A stretch of 64,000 bases of DNA, taken from assembly GCF_003850245.1 (NCBI RefSeq), contig NZ_CP031015.1:1364001-1428000 (forward strand), written 5' to 3'. Numbering within the stretch: position 1 is the stretch's first letter; the number at the start of each line of letters is the position of its first letter. Positions 35,283 through 43,858 of the stretch are shown piece after piece. Position numbers and translations under genes: made by a program. Source of the stretch: Microbacterium sp. ABRD28 (GTDB taxonomy: Bacteria > Actinomycetota > Actinomycetes > Actinomycetales > Microbacteriaceae). A model generated the notes under the pieces. That model searched no databases. It saw only the letters and a list, made by a program, of their open reading frames with translations, and had not been told where the DNA came from.

Positions 35283-36404
35283 GTGCCGATCAATCCCGCG
35301 GCGCGCTCGGCGCCCGGCGCCGACGCCGCCCCCGCAGCATCCCGCCCGATCGATCCTGCGCTGCTGACGATCCCCGACGGCGCGGTCGATGTCACCGTCG
35401 TCCGCGAGATCGACGGCCTGAGCTACATCGATCCGGACGACCCGGCCATGCCCTCTTACCGGGTGATCGCCAACAACCGCCAGCCCGTGGCCCTGCGCGA
35501 CATGATGATCCTCCCGGTCCGCACGGGCTACATCGGGCAGGACCGGATCAAGCCCGACCCTGCTCTGGTGCCTCCGACCGGCGCGGAGGCGGTGCCCGAC
35601 GTCGACGTCGACACCGTGTACCTTCCCGTCCGAGACGGGGTCGCCTCCGCCCTGGTCTACCGCCCTCAGGGCCTCGCCGCCGATGACGCGCTCGGCGTCA
35701 TCCTGTATGTCCACGGCGGCGGGTTCACCGTCGGCTCGGCCGCCGACACCGACTACATCACGCGTCGCCTGGCCAAGGACAACGGGGTGATCGTCGTGTC
35801 GGCCAACTACCGGCTGGCGCCCGAGTACCCGTTCCCGACCCCGCTCGACGACGTCGCCGACCTTTACGCGTGGCTGCGCACCGATGCGCACCGGCTCGGC
35901 GGCGACCCGGCGTGGGTGGCGGTGGCGGGCGACTCGGCGGGGTCGAACTTCGCCGCGGCGCTTCCCCTTCTCGCGCGCACGCGCGGGCTTCCCGCCCCCG
36001 ACGCGGTGCTGATGTACGGCGCGTTCGTCGACTTCGCACAGGAGCGGTGGCCGTCGTTCCAGGCGCAGGCGCCGCGGGGGATCGTCTACGACAGCGCGTT
36101 CTTCGGGTTCATCCGGGGGGCCTACCTGCCGACGACGCCCTGGACCGATCCCCTCGCGAGCCCCATCTACGGCGACCTCGCCGGTTACCCGCCCACCTTC
36201 CTCGCCACCGGGACCCACGACCCGATCGTCGACTCGGCCAGGGCGTTCGCCCAGGCGCTCGCCGCCGAAGGCGTCGCCGTCGACGGCTACTTCCCCGAGG
36301 GGATGCCGCACGGGTTCTACTTCTTCCCGGACGTCCAGGTGCCCGAGGGCGACATCGCCTTCGAGCGCACCGCAGCCTTTCTCGCGAAGCTCCGCGCGGG
36401 ATAG
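35283..36404 (+). CDS. Alpha/beta hydrolase, HSL-type esterase
   Basis: This 373-residue protein has hormone-sensitive-lipase (acetyl esterase/Aes) hallmarks: the oxyanion motif VHGGGFTVG, YRLAPEYPFP, and the nucleophile GDSAGSN. The acid lies in GTHDPIVDSA and the His in GMPHGFYFF. The first 100 residues are an N-terminal cap region with no recognised domain. It should hydrolyse short-chain esters in the cytoplasm; no signal peptide is seen. The start is the GTG at 35283, supported by TAGAAT. Confidence 0.88.
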   Translation: MPINPAARSAPGADAAPAASRPIDPALLTIPDGAVDVTVVREIDGLSYIDPDDPAMPSYRVIANNRQPVALRDMMILPVRTGYIGQDRIKPDPALVPPTGAEAVPDVDVDTVYLPVRDGVASALVYRPQGLAADDALGVILYVHGGGFTVGSAADTDYITRRLAKDNGVIVVSANYRLAPEYPFPTPLDDVADLYAWLRTDAHRLGGDPAWVAVAGDSAGSNFAAALPLLARTRGLPAPDAVLMYGAFVDFAQERWPSFQAQAPRGIVYDSAFFGFIRGAYLPTTPWTDPLASPIYGDLAGYPPTFLATGTHDPIVDSARAFAQALAAEGVAVDGYFPEGMPHGFYFFPDVQVPEGDIAFERTAAFLAKLRAG

Positions 36405-36424
36405 CGGGTCGCGCGTCGACTCCG

Positions 36425-36580
36425 GTCGCCTCCTGTCCGCGACCCGTCAAGAAAGGCTGCCTGGTGCGGCGTCAGGCCGCAGATTCTGACGGGTCGTGCG
36501 AACCAGCCGTCGCCTCCTGTCCGCGACCCGTCAAGAACGGCGGCCTGGTGCGGCGTCAGGCCGCAGATTCTGACGGGTCG
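36425..36580. repeat. Tandem pair of a 72-bp hairpin repeat
   Basis: Two units at 36425-36496 and 36509-36580 are identical at 70 of 72 bases, with a 12-base spacer. In each, GACCCGTCA(A)GAA pairs with TTCTGACGGGTC, and an inner GCGGCCT/AGGCCGC stem is complete in the second unit. They lie between the convergent esterase and accA3 genes, within a 342-base gene-free stretch. Confidence 0.85.
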
Positions 36581-36746
36581 GGGGACACCGGGCGCGTGCG
36601 CGCGATGAGCGCGGGGGGGAGGGATGCTCCGGAGCGGGCGCACAACGCCGCCCGCGCGCGCCCGCGCCAGCAGGGCTCCGCGCGACCGCTCCGCGCGTCA
36701 CGCCCGCACGATCGCCTGCCGCGCTCTCCGCCCGCGCGCGGGCGCG
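36581..36746. other. GC-rich gene-free stretch, no gene seen
   Basis: Nearly pure G/C with runs of CGCG. It includes a 14-base palindrome GCCCGCGCGCGGGC at 36730-36743 just after the accA3 stop. No credible reading frame or RNA gene was recognised. Confidence 0.5.
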
Positions 36747-38516
36747 CTACGCGATCGTCAGGAGCTGGTGACCCGCCGCGACAGTCGTGCCGGGATCGGC
36801 GTTGATGGCGCCGACGGTGCCGTCCTTGTGCGCCTGGATGGGCTGCTCCATCTTCATGGCCTCGAGCACCACGACGAGGTCGCCCTTGACGACCTGCTGC
36901 CCCTCCGCCACCGCGACCTTGACGATCGTCGCCTGCATCGGCGCCTTCACCGCGTCGCCCGATGCGCCCGCGACAGCGGAGGCGGTGTGGGAGCGCCGCG
37001 AGGGCGGCACGGCTGCCGGACGACCGGCCGTGTGCGAGGCGGTGGTGGCGACCCGGTCGGGGAGGCTGACCTCGAGGCGCTTGCCGGCGACCTCGACGAC
37101 GACGGTGTGGCGGCCCTCGCCGGCGGCGGGAGCGTCGAGCTCGCCGTCCCACGGCGGGATGTCATTGTCGAACTCCGTCTCGATCCACCTGGTGTACACG
37201 CCGAACACGCCGTCCGCGGCGGTGAAGGCGGGGTCACGGACGACCTTGCGGTGGAACGGCAGAACGGTGGGGAGTCCCGCCACCTCGAACTCGTCCAGAG
37301 CCCTCCGCGCGCGCTCGAGCGCCTCCGCGCGGTCGCGGCCGGTCACGATGATCTTGGCCAGCAGCGAGTCGAACGCCCCCGACACGCTGTCGCCGGCGGT
37401 GACGCCGGAGTCCAGACGCAGGCCCGGGCCGCCGAACGTCTTGAAGACGTGGATCGGGCCGGGCTGAGGGAGGAAGCCGCGACCGGGGTCTTCGCCGTTG
37501 ATGCGGAACTCGATCGAGTGGCCCACCGGCGCCGGGTCGTCGTAGCCGAGCTCTTCGCCCTCGGCGAGGCGGAACTGCTCGCGCACGAGGTCGAGCCCGG
37601 TCACCTCCTCGGAGACGGGGTGCTCCACCTGGAGGCGGGTGTTCACCTCGAGGAAGGAGATGGTGCCGTCGGCGCCGATCAGGAACTCGCACGTTCCCGC
37701 GCCGAGGTAGCCCACCTCACGGAGGATGGCCTTCGAGGCGTCGTAGAGGATGCGGTTCTGCTCCTCGGTGAGGAACGGTGCGGGGGCCTCTTCGACGAGC
37801 TTCTGGTGGCGGCGCTGGAGCGAGCAGTCGCGCGTGGAGACGACCACGACGTTGCCCGCGCTGTCGGCGAGGCACTGGGTCTCGACGTGTCGGGGCTTGT
37901 CGAGGTACTTCTCCACGAAGCACTCGCCCCGCCCGAAGGCCGCGATCGCCTCGCGGGTCGCCGACTCGAACATCTCGGGCACCTCGTCGAGGGTGCGCGC
38001 GACCTTCAGGCCCCGCCCGCCGCCGCCGTAGGCGGCCTTGATCGCGATGGGGAGCCCCACCGACTCGGCGAAGGCCACGACTTCGTCCGCGCCCGCGACC
38101 GGCCCCGGCGTGCCGGGAGCCAGGGGAGCGCCGACCTTCTCGGCGACGGCGCGCGCGGTGACCTTGTCGCCCAGCGCCTCGATCGCCTCGGGCGAGGGAC
38201 CGATCCACACCAGGCCCGCGGCGATGACGGCCCGGGCGAAGTCGGCGTTCTCGGCGAGGAAGCCGTAGCCGGGGTGCACCGCGTCGGCGCCCGAGCGGCG
38301 GGCGATCGAGAGGATCTTCTCGATCGACAGGTACGTCTCGGCGCTCGTGGAGCCCTCGAGGGCGTACGCCTCGTCGGCGAGACGGGCGTGGAGGGCGTCG
38401 CGATCCTGGTCGGCGTAGACGGCGACAGACGCCTTCCCGGCGTCGCGGGCGGCACGGATGACGCGGACGGCGATCTCGCCGCGATTCGCGATGAGCACCT
38501 TGGCGATTCGAGGCAT
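36747..38516 (-). CDS. accA3: Acyl-CoA carboxylase alpha subunit (biotin carboxylase + BCCP)
   Basis: This 589-residue protein carries an ATP-grasp biotin carboxylase domain (about 1-450; [45 protein letters not shown]) and a C-terminal biotinyl domain with the biotin-accepting Lys555 in LEAMKMEQP. It is the shared alpha subunit that works with AccD-type beta subunits to make malonyl-CoA or methylmalonyl-CoA. The start is the ATG at 38516 with TAGGCT seven bases upstream. A CTTGTACGAACC element lies 41 bases upstream, as for accD. Confidence 0.96.
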   Translation of the reverse strand: MPRIAKVLIANRGEIAVRVIRAARDAGKASVAVYADQDRDALHARLADEAYALEGSTSAETYLSIEKILSIARRSGADAVHPGYGFLAENADFARAVIAAGLVWIGPSPEAIEALGDKVTARAVAEKVGAPLAPGTPGPVAGADEVVAFAESVGLPIAIKAAYGGGGRGLKVARTLDEVPEMFESATREAIAAFGRGECFVEKYLDKPRHVETQCLADSAGNVVVVSTRDCSLQRRHQKLVEEAPAPFLTEEQNRILYDASKAILREVGYLGAGTCEFLIGADGTISFLEVNTRLQVEHPVSEEVTGLDLVREQFRLAEGEELGYDDPAPVGHSIEFRINGEDPGRGFLPQPGPIHVFKTFGGPGLRLDSGVTAGDSVSGAFDSLLAKIIVTGRDRAEALERARRALDEFEVAGLPTVLPFHRKVVRDPAFTAADGVFGVYTRWIETEFDNDIPPWDGELDAPAAGEGRHTVVVEVAGKRLEVSLPDRVATTASHTAGRPAAVPPSRRSHTASAVAGASGDAVKAPMQATIVKVAVAEGQQVVKGDLVVVLEAMKMEQPIQAHKDGTVGAINADPGTTVAAGHQLLTIA

Positions 38517-38523
38517 GGAGGCC

Positions 38524-38529
38524 AGCCTA
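38524..38529 (-). promoter_or_regulatory. -10 box (TAGGCT) for accA3
   Basis: TAGGCT on the minus strand, seven bases before the ATG of accA3; leaderless layout. Confidence 0.55.
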
Positions 38530-38556
38530 CCCACGCGGATGCTCGGTCATTTGACT

Positions 38557-38572
38557 GGTTCGTACAAGAACC
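38557..38572 (-). promoter_or_regulatory. Shared acc promoter element upstream of accA3
   Basis: The minus strand reads GGTTCTTGTACGAACC, with 5-base inverted arms. Its CTTGTACGAACC part recurs as CTTGTGCGAACC upstream of accD, at the same 41-base distance from the start codon and the same 27-base gap from the -10 box. Confidence 0.55.
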
Positions 38573-38609
38573 GGGAAGAAACGTGGGCGTCCAACCACAA
38601 CTCGCCGTC

Positions 38610-39260
38610 TCAGTCGGAAGTGCCCCAGAGCGAGGTCCAGGCGACCCCGTGGCGCGTGATCAGGCGTCGAAGGGTCGACAGCGACATCCCGACCACCGTC
38701 GACGGATCGCCCTCGACCCGCTCGATGAAGGGTCCGCCCAGGCTGTCGACGGTGAAGGCGCCCGCGACCTGCAGCGGCTCCCCGGTGGCCACGTACGCGT
38801 CGATCTCGTCGTCGGTGACGTCGGCGCAGAAGCTCACCGACGCCTCGGCCACGGCGTGCTCCTCGTGCGCGGGCGCACCGGGGGAGATGCGGAACACGCT
38901 GTGGCCCGAGTGCAGCACGCCGGTGCGGCCGCGCATCGCGCGCCACCGCGCGACCGCCACGTCGGGTTCATACGGCTTCCCGAGGATCTCGCCGTCAAGC
39001 TCGAACATCGAGTCCCCGCCGATCACGACACCGTCGAAGGCCGGATCCTCCGCGACCACGCGCGCCGCGACATCCGCCGCCTTCCGCCGCGCGAGCAGCA
39101 GGACGTGCTCCTGAGGACTGAGGGTGCGCCCTTCACCCGCCTCGACGGCCGCGATGACCTCTTCCTCGTCGACGTCGGGGGCGAGGGTCTCGGGTTCGAT
39201 GCCGGCGCTGCGCAGCAGCATGAGACGGGCGGGCGACGTCGAGGCGAGGAGCACACGCAT
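38610..39260 (-). CDS. maf: Maf-family nucleotide pyrophosphatase
   Basis: This 216-residue protein hydrolyses non-canonical or modified nucleoside triphosphates. Maf motifs: LASTSPARLMLLRSAGI at the N-terminus, GGDSMFELDGEILGKP, and AGAFTVDSLGG near the C-terminus. The start is the ATG at 39260, the usual family start; TAGCGT lies seven bases upstream. In many actinobacteria maf sits beside acyl-CoA carboxylase genes, as here. It is divergent from the methyltransferase gene. Confidence 0.94.
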   Translation of the reverse strand: MRVLLASTSPARLMLLRSAGIEPETLAPDVDEEEVIAAVEAGEGRTLSPQEHVLLLARRKAADVAARVVAEDPAFDGVVIGGDSMFELDGEILGKPYEPDVAVARWRAMRGRTGVLHSGHSVFRISPGAPAHEEHAVAEASVSFCADVTDDEIDAYVATGEPLQVAGAFTVDSLGGPFIERVEGDPSTVVGMSLSTLRRLITRHGVAWTSLWGTSD

Positions 39261-39267
39261 GACTCCC

Positions 39268-39273
39268 ACGCTA
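39268..39273 (-). promoter_or_regulatory. -10 box (TAGCGT) for maf
   Basis: TAGCGT on the minus strand, seven bases before the ATG at 39260; leaderless layout. Confidence 0.45.
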
Positions 39274-39299
39274 GCGAGGGAGCGGCCCCGGTCGGTCAT

Positions 39300-39305
39300 T
39301 AGGGT
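39300..39305 (+). promoter_or_regulatory. -10 box (TAGGGT) for the RNA methyltransferase gene
   Basis: TAGGGT, six bases before the ATG at 39312; leaderless layout. Confidence 0.5.
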
Positions 39306-39311
39306 TGAGGG

Positions 39312-40619
39312 ATGGATGTCGGTGACCTGCTCGATCTCCGCATCGACGACGTCGCCCACGGCGGCGTCTTCGTCGCCCGTCACGGTGCCGGAGACGGGGA
39401 GCGGGGTCGGGTCGTCTTCGTGCCCGATACCCTGCCCGGCGAAGTGGTCCGTGCGCGGCTCGTCGACACCTCGAAGAAGGCGTTCTGGCGCGCCGAGGTC
39501 GTCGAGGTCACCGAGGTCTCACCCGATCGACGCCCCCACATCTGGCCGCAGGCCGACCTGACCACGCCCCCGGCGAACCGCCCCGGCGGCGCCGACTTCG
39601 GGCACATCGCCCTGGGCGCGCAGCGTGCGCTGAAGAAGCGGGTGATCGACGACGCGCTCCGCCGCATCGGCGGCGCCGAGCGAGAGGTCACGATGGCGCC
39701 GGCAGGCACCGCGGGTGGGGGAACGGAGACCACGGATGCCACGCGCTGGCGCACCCGCGTCAGCCTCCACGTCGACGCCCGCGGCGCCGTCGGGCCCTAC
39801 GCGGTGCGCAGTCACCGCGTGGTGGAGGTCACCGAGCTGCCGCTGGCGACAGCCGAGATCGAAGAGGCGACGTCGTCGCTCGGACGTCTGCGTCCGGGGC
39901 GGGTGGACCTCGTTCAGCCCGCCGACGGGCGCGTGCGCGTCATCCCTCGCCCGGAGCGCACGCGCCGCAGCCCGGCGAACCCCGCCGATCCGGCCGCCCA
40001 CGAGGTGATCATCGAGCACGTGGGCGAGCGCGCGTTCCGCGTCGATGCCGGCGGCTTCTGGCAGGTGCATCGCCTGGCCGCCGAGACCCTCACCGATGTC
40101 GTCACGGGCGCAGTGCGCCGGTCGGGCGCCTTCGATCCCGACGCCCTGCACCTCGACCTCTACGGGGGTGTCGGTCTCTTCGCGGCGGCTCTCGGTGACC
40201 TCGGCGGCCCGCGCACCCGGGCGATCAGCGTCGAGTCCGACCCCCGCGCCACCGGTCACGCCGCACAGAACCTCACCGCGTGGCCGGCCATGAGTGCCGA
40301 GACCGGGCGCGTCGACCGTTGGCTTCCCCGCTTCGCCCAGAGGCTCGCGCGCGCCGACGCCGCGGCGCTCGCCCGCGGCACGATCCTCCTCGACCCGCCG
40401 CGGGCCGGCGCCGGGCGCGAGGTCGTCGACGCCGTCGCCGCGCTGACGCCCGCCGCCGTGGTCTACGTCGCCTGCGACCCGGTCGCGCTCGCGCGCGACC
40501 TCCGCACCTTCCGCGACCACGGCTACGACACCGCCCTCATCGAGGCGATCGACCTCTTCCCCCACTCCCACCACGTTGAAGCGGTGGCGGTGCTCACCGG
40601 CGAGGGGCCGCGTGGATAG
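39312..40619 (+). CDS. TrmA/RlmD-family RNA (uracil-5-)methyltransferase
   Basis: The protein has 435 residues. An N-terminal TRAM domain (about 5-68) is followed by a central RNA-binding region and a SAM-dependent methyltransferase domain (DLYGGVGLFAAALGD as motif I, DPPRAGAG, catalytic Cys388 in VYVACDP). Family members methylate C5 of uracil in tRNA or rRNA. Relatives usually bind a 4Fe-4S cluster through cysteines between the TRAM and central regions. Here residues 75-99 read as WPQADLTTPPANRPGGADF with no cysteine, so the cluster appears lost. Substrate unknown. Confidence 0.88.
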   Translation: MDVGDLLDLRIDDVAHGGVFVARHGAGDGERGRVVFVPDTLPGEVVRARLVDTSKKAFWRAEVVEVTEVSPDRRPHIWPQADLTTPPANRPGGADFGHIALGAQRALKKRVIDDALRRIGGAEREVTMAPAGTAGGGTETTDATRWRTRVSLHVDARGAVGPYAVRSHRVVEVTELPLATAEIEEATSSLGRLRPGRVDLVQPADGRVRVIPRPERTRRSPANPADPAAHEVIIEHVGERAFRVDAGGFWQVHRLAAETLTDVVTGAVRRSGAFDPDALHLDLYGGVGLFAAALGDLGGPRTRAISVESDPRATGHAAQNLTAWPAMSAETGRVDRWLPRFAQRLARADAAALARGTILLDPPRAGAGREVVDAVAALTPAAVVYVACDPVALARDLRTFRDHGYDTALIEAIDLFPHSHHVEAVAVLTGEGPRG

Positions 40620-40622
40620 AGT
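40617..40622 (+). promoter_or_regulatory. -10 box (TAGAGT) for the response regulator gene
   Basis: TAGAGT, six bases before the ATG at 40629 and overlapping the stop of the methyltransferase gene; leaderless layout. Confidence 0.5.
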
Positions 40623-40628
40623 GCTGAC

Positions 40629-41309
40629 ATGACCCGCGTGGCCCTCATCGACGATCACGAGTCGGTGCGCCTCGGGCTGGAGGCGGCCTGCGCCCGCGTC
40701 GGCGCTCAGACCGTGGTGTTCTCGGGCAGTTCGGTCGCCGCCTATCTCGATTGGCGAGCCTTCAGCGCCTCGTCACCCGCCGATGTCGTCGTGCTCGACC
40801 TCACGCTCGGCGATGGGACGACCGTCTCCGAGAACGTCCGCCGGCTCGTCCGCGACGGCTCGAGCGTCATCATCCACAGCGTCGCCGACCGGCCCGAAGC
40901 CGTGCGCGAAGCGCTGCTGGCGGGAGCAGCGGGGATCGTCAGCAAGTCCTCCCGCATCGACGACGTCACCGCCGCGATCGCCACGGTGTCCCGGGGCGAG
41001 CCGCTCAACAACGTCGAGTGGGCGAGTGCCATCGAAGGCGACCGCGCGTTCGCCGACGCGCAGCTGTCCGCGCGCGAGCGCGATGTTCTGCGCCTGTATG
41101 CGGCGGGCCTGCCGCTGCGCGCGGTCGCGGAACGGCTGGGAGTGGCCTACTCCACGGCCAAGGAGAACATCACGCGCGTTCGGGTGAAGTACGTCGAGGT
41201 CGGGCGGCCGGCGCCCACCAAGCTCGACCTCATGCGCCGCGCGATCGAGGACGGCATCCTGACCCCACCGGCCGCGGACGGATCGGTCGGCCATGAGCGT
41301 CGGCGCTGA
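40629..41309 (+). CDS. LuxR/NarL-family response regulator
   Basis: This 226-residue regulator has a receiver domain (acidic pair in LIDDH at 8-9, phospho-acceptor Asp57 in VVVLDLTLGDG, Lys in IVSKSSR) and a C-terminal LuxR HTH (LSARERDVLRLYAAGLPLRAVAERLGV). The link helix and recognition helix end with TAKENITRVRVKY. It overlaps the histidine kinase gene by 17 bases, so the two form a pair. The target genes cannot be read from sequence. Confidence 0.93.
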   Translation: MTRVALIDDHESVRLGLEAACARVGAQTVVFSGSSVAAYLDWRAFSASSPADVVVLDLTLGDGTTVSENVRRLVRDGSSVIIHSVADRPEAVREALLAGAAGIVSKSSRIDDVTAAIATVSRGEPLNNVEWASAIEGDRAFADAQLSARERDVLRLYAAGLPLRAVAERLGVAYSTAKENITRVRVKYVEVGRPAPTKLDLMRRAIEDGILTPPAADGSVGHERRR

Positions 41310-42546
41310 GGCTCAGCGCGCGGCGCCACCTGAGGCCGTCGGGCGCATTCCGCAGGGACCGGAGAGCGCGGCATCCCTCGGGTCCTTCACCCGGCGCCGG
41401 GTCGAGCGCATCCTCACCATCGCGATCGCGATCGGATGCCTCATCCTCGGCGCTCAGGCCTTCGTCACCGCCCTCGGGCCGAGCGACGAGGCTCCCGGGT
41501 GGCATGTGCCCCTGATGGTCCTCACCTTCGGACCGCTGGCGGCCATGCTCATCGCCTGCGCGGTCGGGCGCGCCGTGCGGGTCTTCGCCGCACTGTTCTG
41601 CGTCTGCTACGTCATCGCGCTTGCCCTCTGGCCGGCAGCGACCGCCGGTCAACCGTCGGACCCCACCACGCAGCCCTGGATCTGGTACCTGGTGAACGTC
41701 GCCACGGTCGCCTCGGTGGTCGTCGTGCCCTTCATGTGGCAGGTGGCGTGGACGCTGATGGTGCCGATGTTCTTCGGCTCGGTGCGGATCCTCCAGACCG
41801 ATGCGGCGCCGCAGCTGTGGATCCCTCTGGTGCTGGACGTCTCGTTCGCCCTCATCCTGGGAATGATGCTCATCACCCTCGGCCGGGTGTTCCGGCGGAT
41901 CGCGGCCGACGTCGATGATGCCCGCACCAAGGCCGTCGCCAGCTACGCCCGTGCCGCCGCGGCCAACGCCGCGGAGGAGGAGCGGGTCGCGGTTGCCGCC
42001 CTCATGCACGACAGCGTGCTGGCCGCGCTCATCGCCAGCGAGCGTGCCGACACCGAGCGTGAGCGCACCCTCGCCGTGGCGATGGCCCGTGAGGCGCTGA
42101 CCCGCTTCGCCAACACCGAGCAGGGTGTGGAGGAAGGAAGCGACGAGCCCACCGACGCCCAGGCGCTCGCCGACGCCGTCGAGCGCGCCGCCGCGAACCT
42201 GGGGGCCGACCCCGTGCGGAGTCGCGACATCGAGCGCGACACGCCGCCGCTGCCGGGCCGCGTCGCGCGCGCGCTCACCCTCGCCGCGACCCAGGCCGTC
42301 GCCAACGCGGTCGAGCACGCGCACGGTGAGGGGCTCGCCGTCCACGTGTCGGGGCGGGCCGACCGGATCGCCGTCGTCGTCTCCGACACCGGTCACGGTT
42401 TCGACCTGCACGCGATCCCCGACGATCGGCTGGGGATCCGTGCGTCCATCGTCGCCCGCGTCGCCGCCGTCGGCGGCATCGCCGCCGTCGAACCGACGCC
42501 GCAGGGGACCACGGTGACTCTGGAATGGCGGCCGGTGACCGCATGA
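41293..42546 (+). CDS. Sensor histidine kinase
   Basis: This 417-residue membrane kinase has five or six helices in residues 40-200 with no sizeable extracellular loop. The dimerisation region holds the phospho-His candidate His239 in VAALMHDSVLAALIAS, which differs from the usual HisKA_3 E-R-x-R-I-A-R-x-L-H-D. The ATPase domain shows the N box QAVANAVEHA and G1 box DTGHGFD, and a short G2 (RLGI). The lack of a sensing domain suggests it detects membrane or envelope state. Overlaps with both neighbours indicate a three-gene operon. Confidence 0.9.
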   Translation: MSVGAEAQRAAPPEAVGRIPQGPESAASLGSFTRRRVERILTIAIAIGCLILGAQAFVTALGPSDEAPGWHVPLMVLTFGPLAAMLIACAVGRAVRVFAALFCVCYVIALALWPAATAGQPSDPTTQPWIWYLVNVATVASVVVVPFMWQVAWTLMVPMFFGSVRILQTDAAPQLWIPLVLDVSFALILGMMLITLGRVFRRIAADVDDARTKAVASYARAAAANAAEEERVAVAALMHDSVLAALIASERADTERERTLAVAMAREALTRFANTEQGVEEGSDEPTDAQALADAVERAAANLGADPVRSRDIERDTPPLPGRVARALTLAATQAVANAVEHAHGEGLAVHVSGRADRIAVVVSDTGHGFDLHAIPDDRLGIRASIVARVAAVGGIAAVEPTPQGTTVTLEWRPVTA

Positions 42547-43595
42547 TCAGTGTCCGCGGCATCCTTCTCGGCCTCGCCTTCGCCTTCACCGCCTACCTCG
42601 CCGCGCGCGGGCTGTGGTGGACGGAGGACGTCCAGAGCCCTTCGCTGGTGATCGCCGCGCTCCTGCTGTACCTGCCCACGACCTGGCTCTGCATCTTCTG
42701 GGAGCCCCGGCTCACCACCGACGACCCCGTCGACTCGTCCGTGACCGCGGGCGTGCGTGGACCCACACGCCTGCCGGTGTGGATCTCCCTCCTCGCCATC
42801 GCGAACGCCGTCGTCGTGCCCGCGGCCATCTCGATGGGGGTCGCCGCCGACATCCGCACCGAGCCGTTCGCCACCTGGTATCTCGGGGGTATCGGAGCGC
42901 TCATGACGATCGTGATGGCGCGACGGCGGCCCCTGTTCGCCTGGATCGGCACCGCCATCCTCGCCGCACTGTCGGCATGGTGGATGGGCGGACTGAATGC
43001 CCTCGCACTCGGGCTGGTCGGGTCGGTGGTGTGGGTCGTCGTCGCTCAGCTGCTCATTCGCGGGCTCGATCGTGCGGCCCGTGACACCGCGCAGCTCGCC
43101 GAACTGCAGCGGGTGTCGTCGGCCTGGCAGGCCTCACAGCTCACCCGCCAGCGCGAGCGGCGGATCCAAGTGCAGCGCGCCCTTGCGATCGCCGGTCCGC
43201 TCCTGACCCGCACCGTGTCGACGGGCGGCCGGCTCACGCCCGAGGAGCGCCTGCAGGCGCGCCTCGCCGAAGGCCGGCTCCGCGACGACATGCGGGGGCC
43301 GCGCCTGCTGGACGACGACGTCCGCACCGAGGTCGAACGCCTGCGGCGGCGGGGCGCTTCGGTGACGATGCTCGACGAGGGCGGCCTCGACGGCATCGAC
43401 GAACGGTCGCTCGCGGTCATCCGCGCAGAACTCGCCGAGACGCTGCGCTCGGCCACGTCCGACCGGCTCTACATCCGCACGTCGCCGCACACGCGCGTGG
43501 CCGTCACCGTGGTGGGGCGCTCGGGCACCGAGAACGGCCTGTCCGACGAGGATTCCGTCGACCTCTGGCGTGAGATCGACCACCCCGGTCGGTGA
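42543..43595 (+). CDS. Conserved membrane protein co-transcribed with the two-component pair
   Basis: The function of this 350-residue protein is not recognised. Residues 1-175 contain about five membrane helices. A cytoplasmic part follows with a predicted helical stretch (RAARDTAQLAELQRVSSAWQASQLTRQRERR) and a C-terminal alpha/beta region ending LYIRTSPHTRVAVTVVGRSG. The topology mimics the kinase encoded upstream, but no H, N or G boxes are visible. Its ATG overlaps the kinase stop (ATGA). An accessory or partner of the kinase is a reasonable inference. Confidence 0.75.
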   Translation: MISVRGILLGLAFAFTAYLAARGLWWTEDVQSPSLVIAALLLYLPTTWLCIFWEPRLTTDDPVDSSVTAGVRGPTRLPVWISLLAIANAVVVPAAISMGVAADIRTEPFATWYLGGIGALMTIVMARRRPLFAWIGTAILAALSAWWMGGLNALALGLVGSVVWVVVAQLLIRGLDRAARDTAQLAELQRVSSAWQASQLTRQRERRIQVQRALAIAGPLLTRTVSTGGRLTPEERLQARLAEGRLRDDMRGPRLLDDDVRTEVERLRRRGASVTMLDEGGLDGIDERSLAVIRAELAETLRSATSDRLYIRTSPHTRVAVTVVGRSGTENGLSDEDSVDLWREIDHPGR

Positions 43596-43652
43596 CCTCT
43601 CCGGTCGCCACGCGGGATCATCCGTCTGCCTCACCCCCAGGAGGGGGAGGAG

Positions 43653-43683
43653 GCGAGGGGCGGCGAAGCCGCCCGCCCCTCGC
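43653..43683 (+). terminator. GC-rich hairpin after the two-component operon
   Basis: GCGAGGGGCG (43653-43662) pairs with CGCCCCTCGC (43674-43683). It lies 57 bases after the stop of the membrane-protein gene. A five-base CCCCC/GGGGG stem precedes it. There is no U-tract. Confidence 0.6.
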
Positions 43684-43689
43684 CTGAGC

Positions 43690-43831
43690 GAACGGTTACC
43701 CGAAAACCGTTCGCACAGCCAAACCGCTTGGACCGTCGAAGAGACGACGGGCGGTCGGGCCGAACGCAGAGCGTTCCAGCTCCTCCAGTATGCAAGGTCG
43801 GAAACGGTCTGTCTGTAGGTAGTTTGGGGGA
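43690..43831 (+). ncRNA. Candidate structured RNA or long 3' UTR
   Basis: The 142 bases between the GC hairpin and the intrinsic terminator contain two more perfect hairpins: GAACGGTT with AACCGTTC (43690-43712) and GAACGC-AGA-GCGTTC (43762-43776). The stretch is visibly richer in A/T than its surroundings and has no credible reading frame. No known RNA family was recognised. Confidence 0.3.
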
Positions 43832-43832
43832 C

Positions 43833-43858
43833 AAATCGTCGATTTCGACAGATTTTTT
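43833..43858 (+). terminator. Intrinsic terminator with U-tract
   Basis: AAATC-GTCGA and TCGAC-A-GATTT form a ten-base-pair stem with a one-base bulge and a two-base loop. The plus-strand sequence continues directly into a run of T. It is the only classic U-tract terminator noticed in the window, and it ends at the stop codon of accE on the other strand. Confidence 0.7.

Noticed and set aside
36624..39302. Open frame of 892 codons on the plus strand opposite accA3 and maf
   Set aside because: Both genes on the minus strand are well conserved. The opposite frame has low-complexity composition and no start signal.
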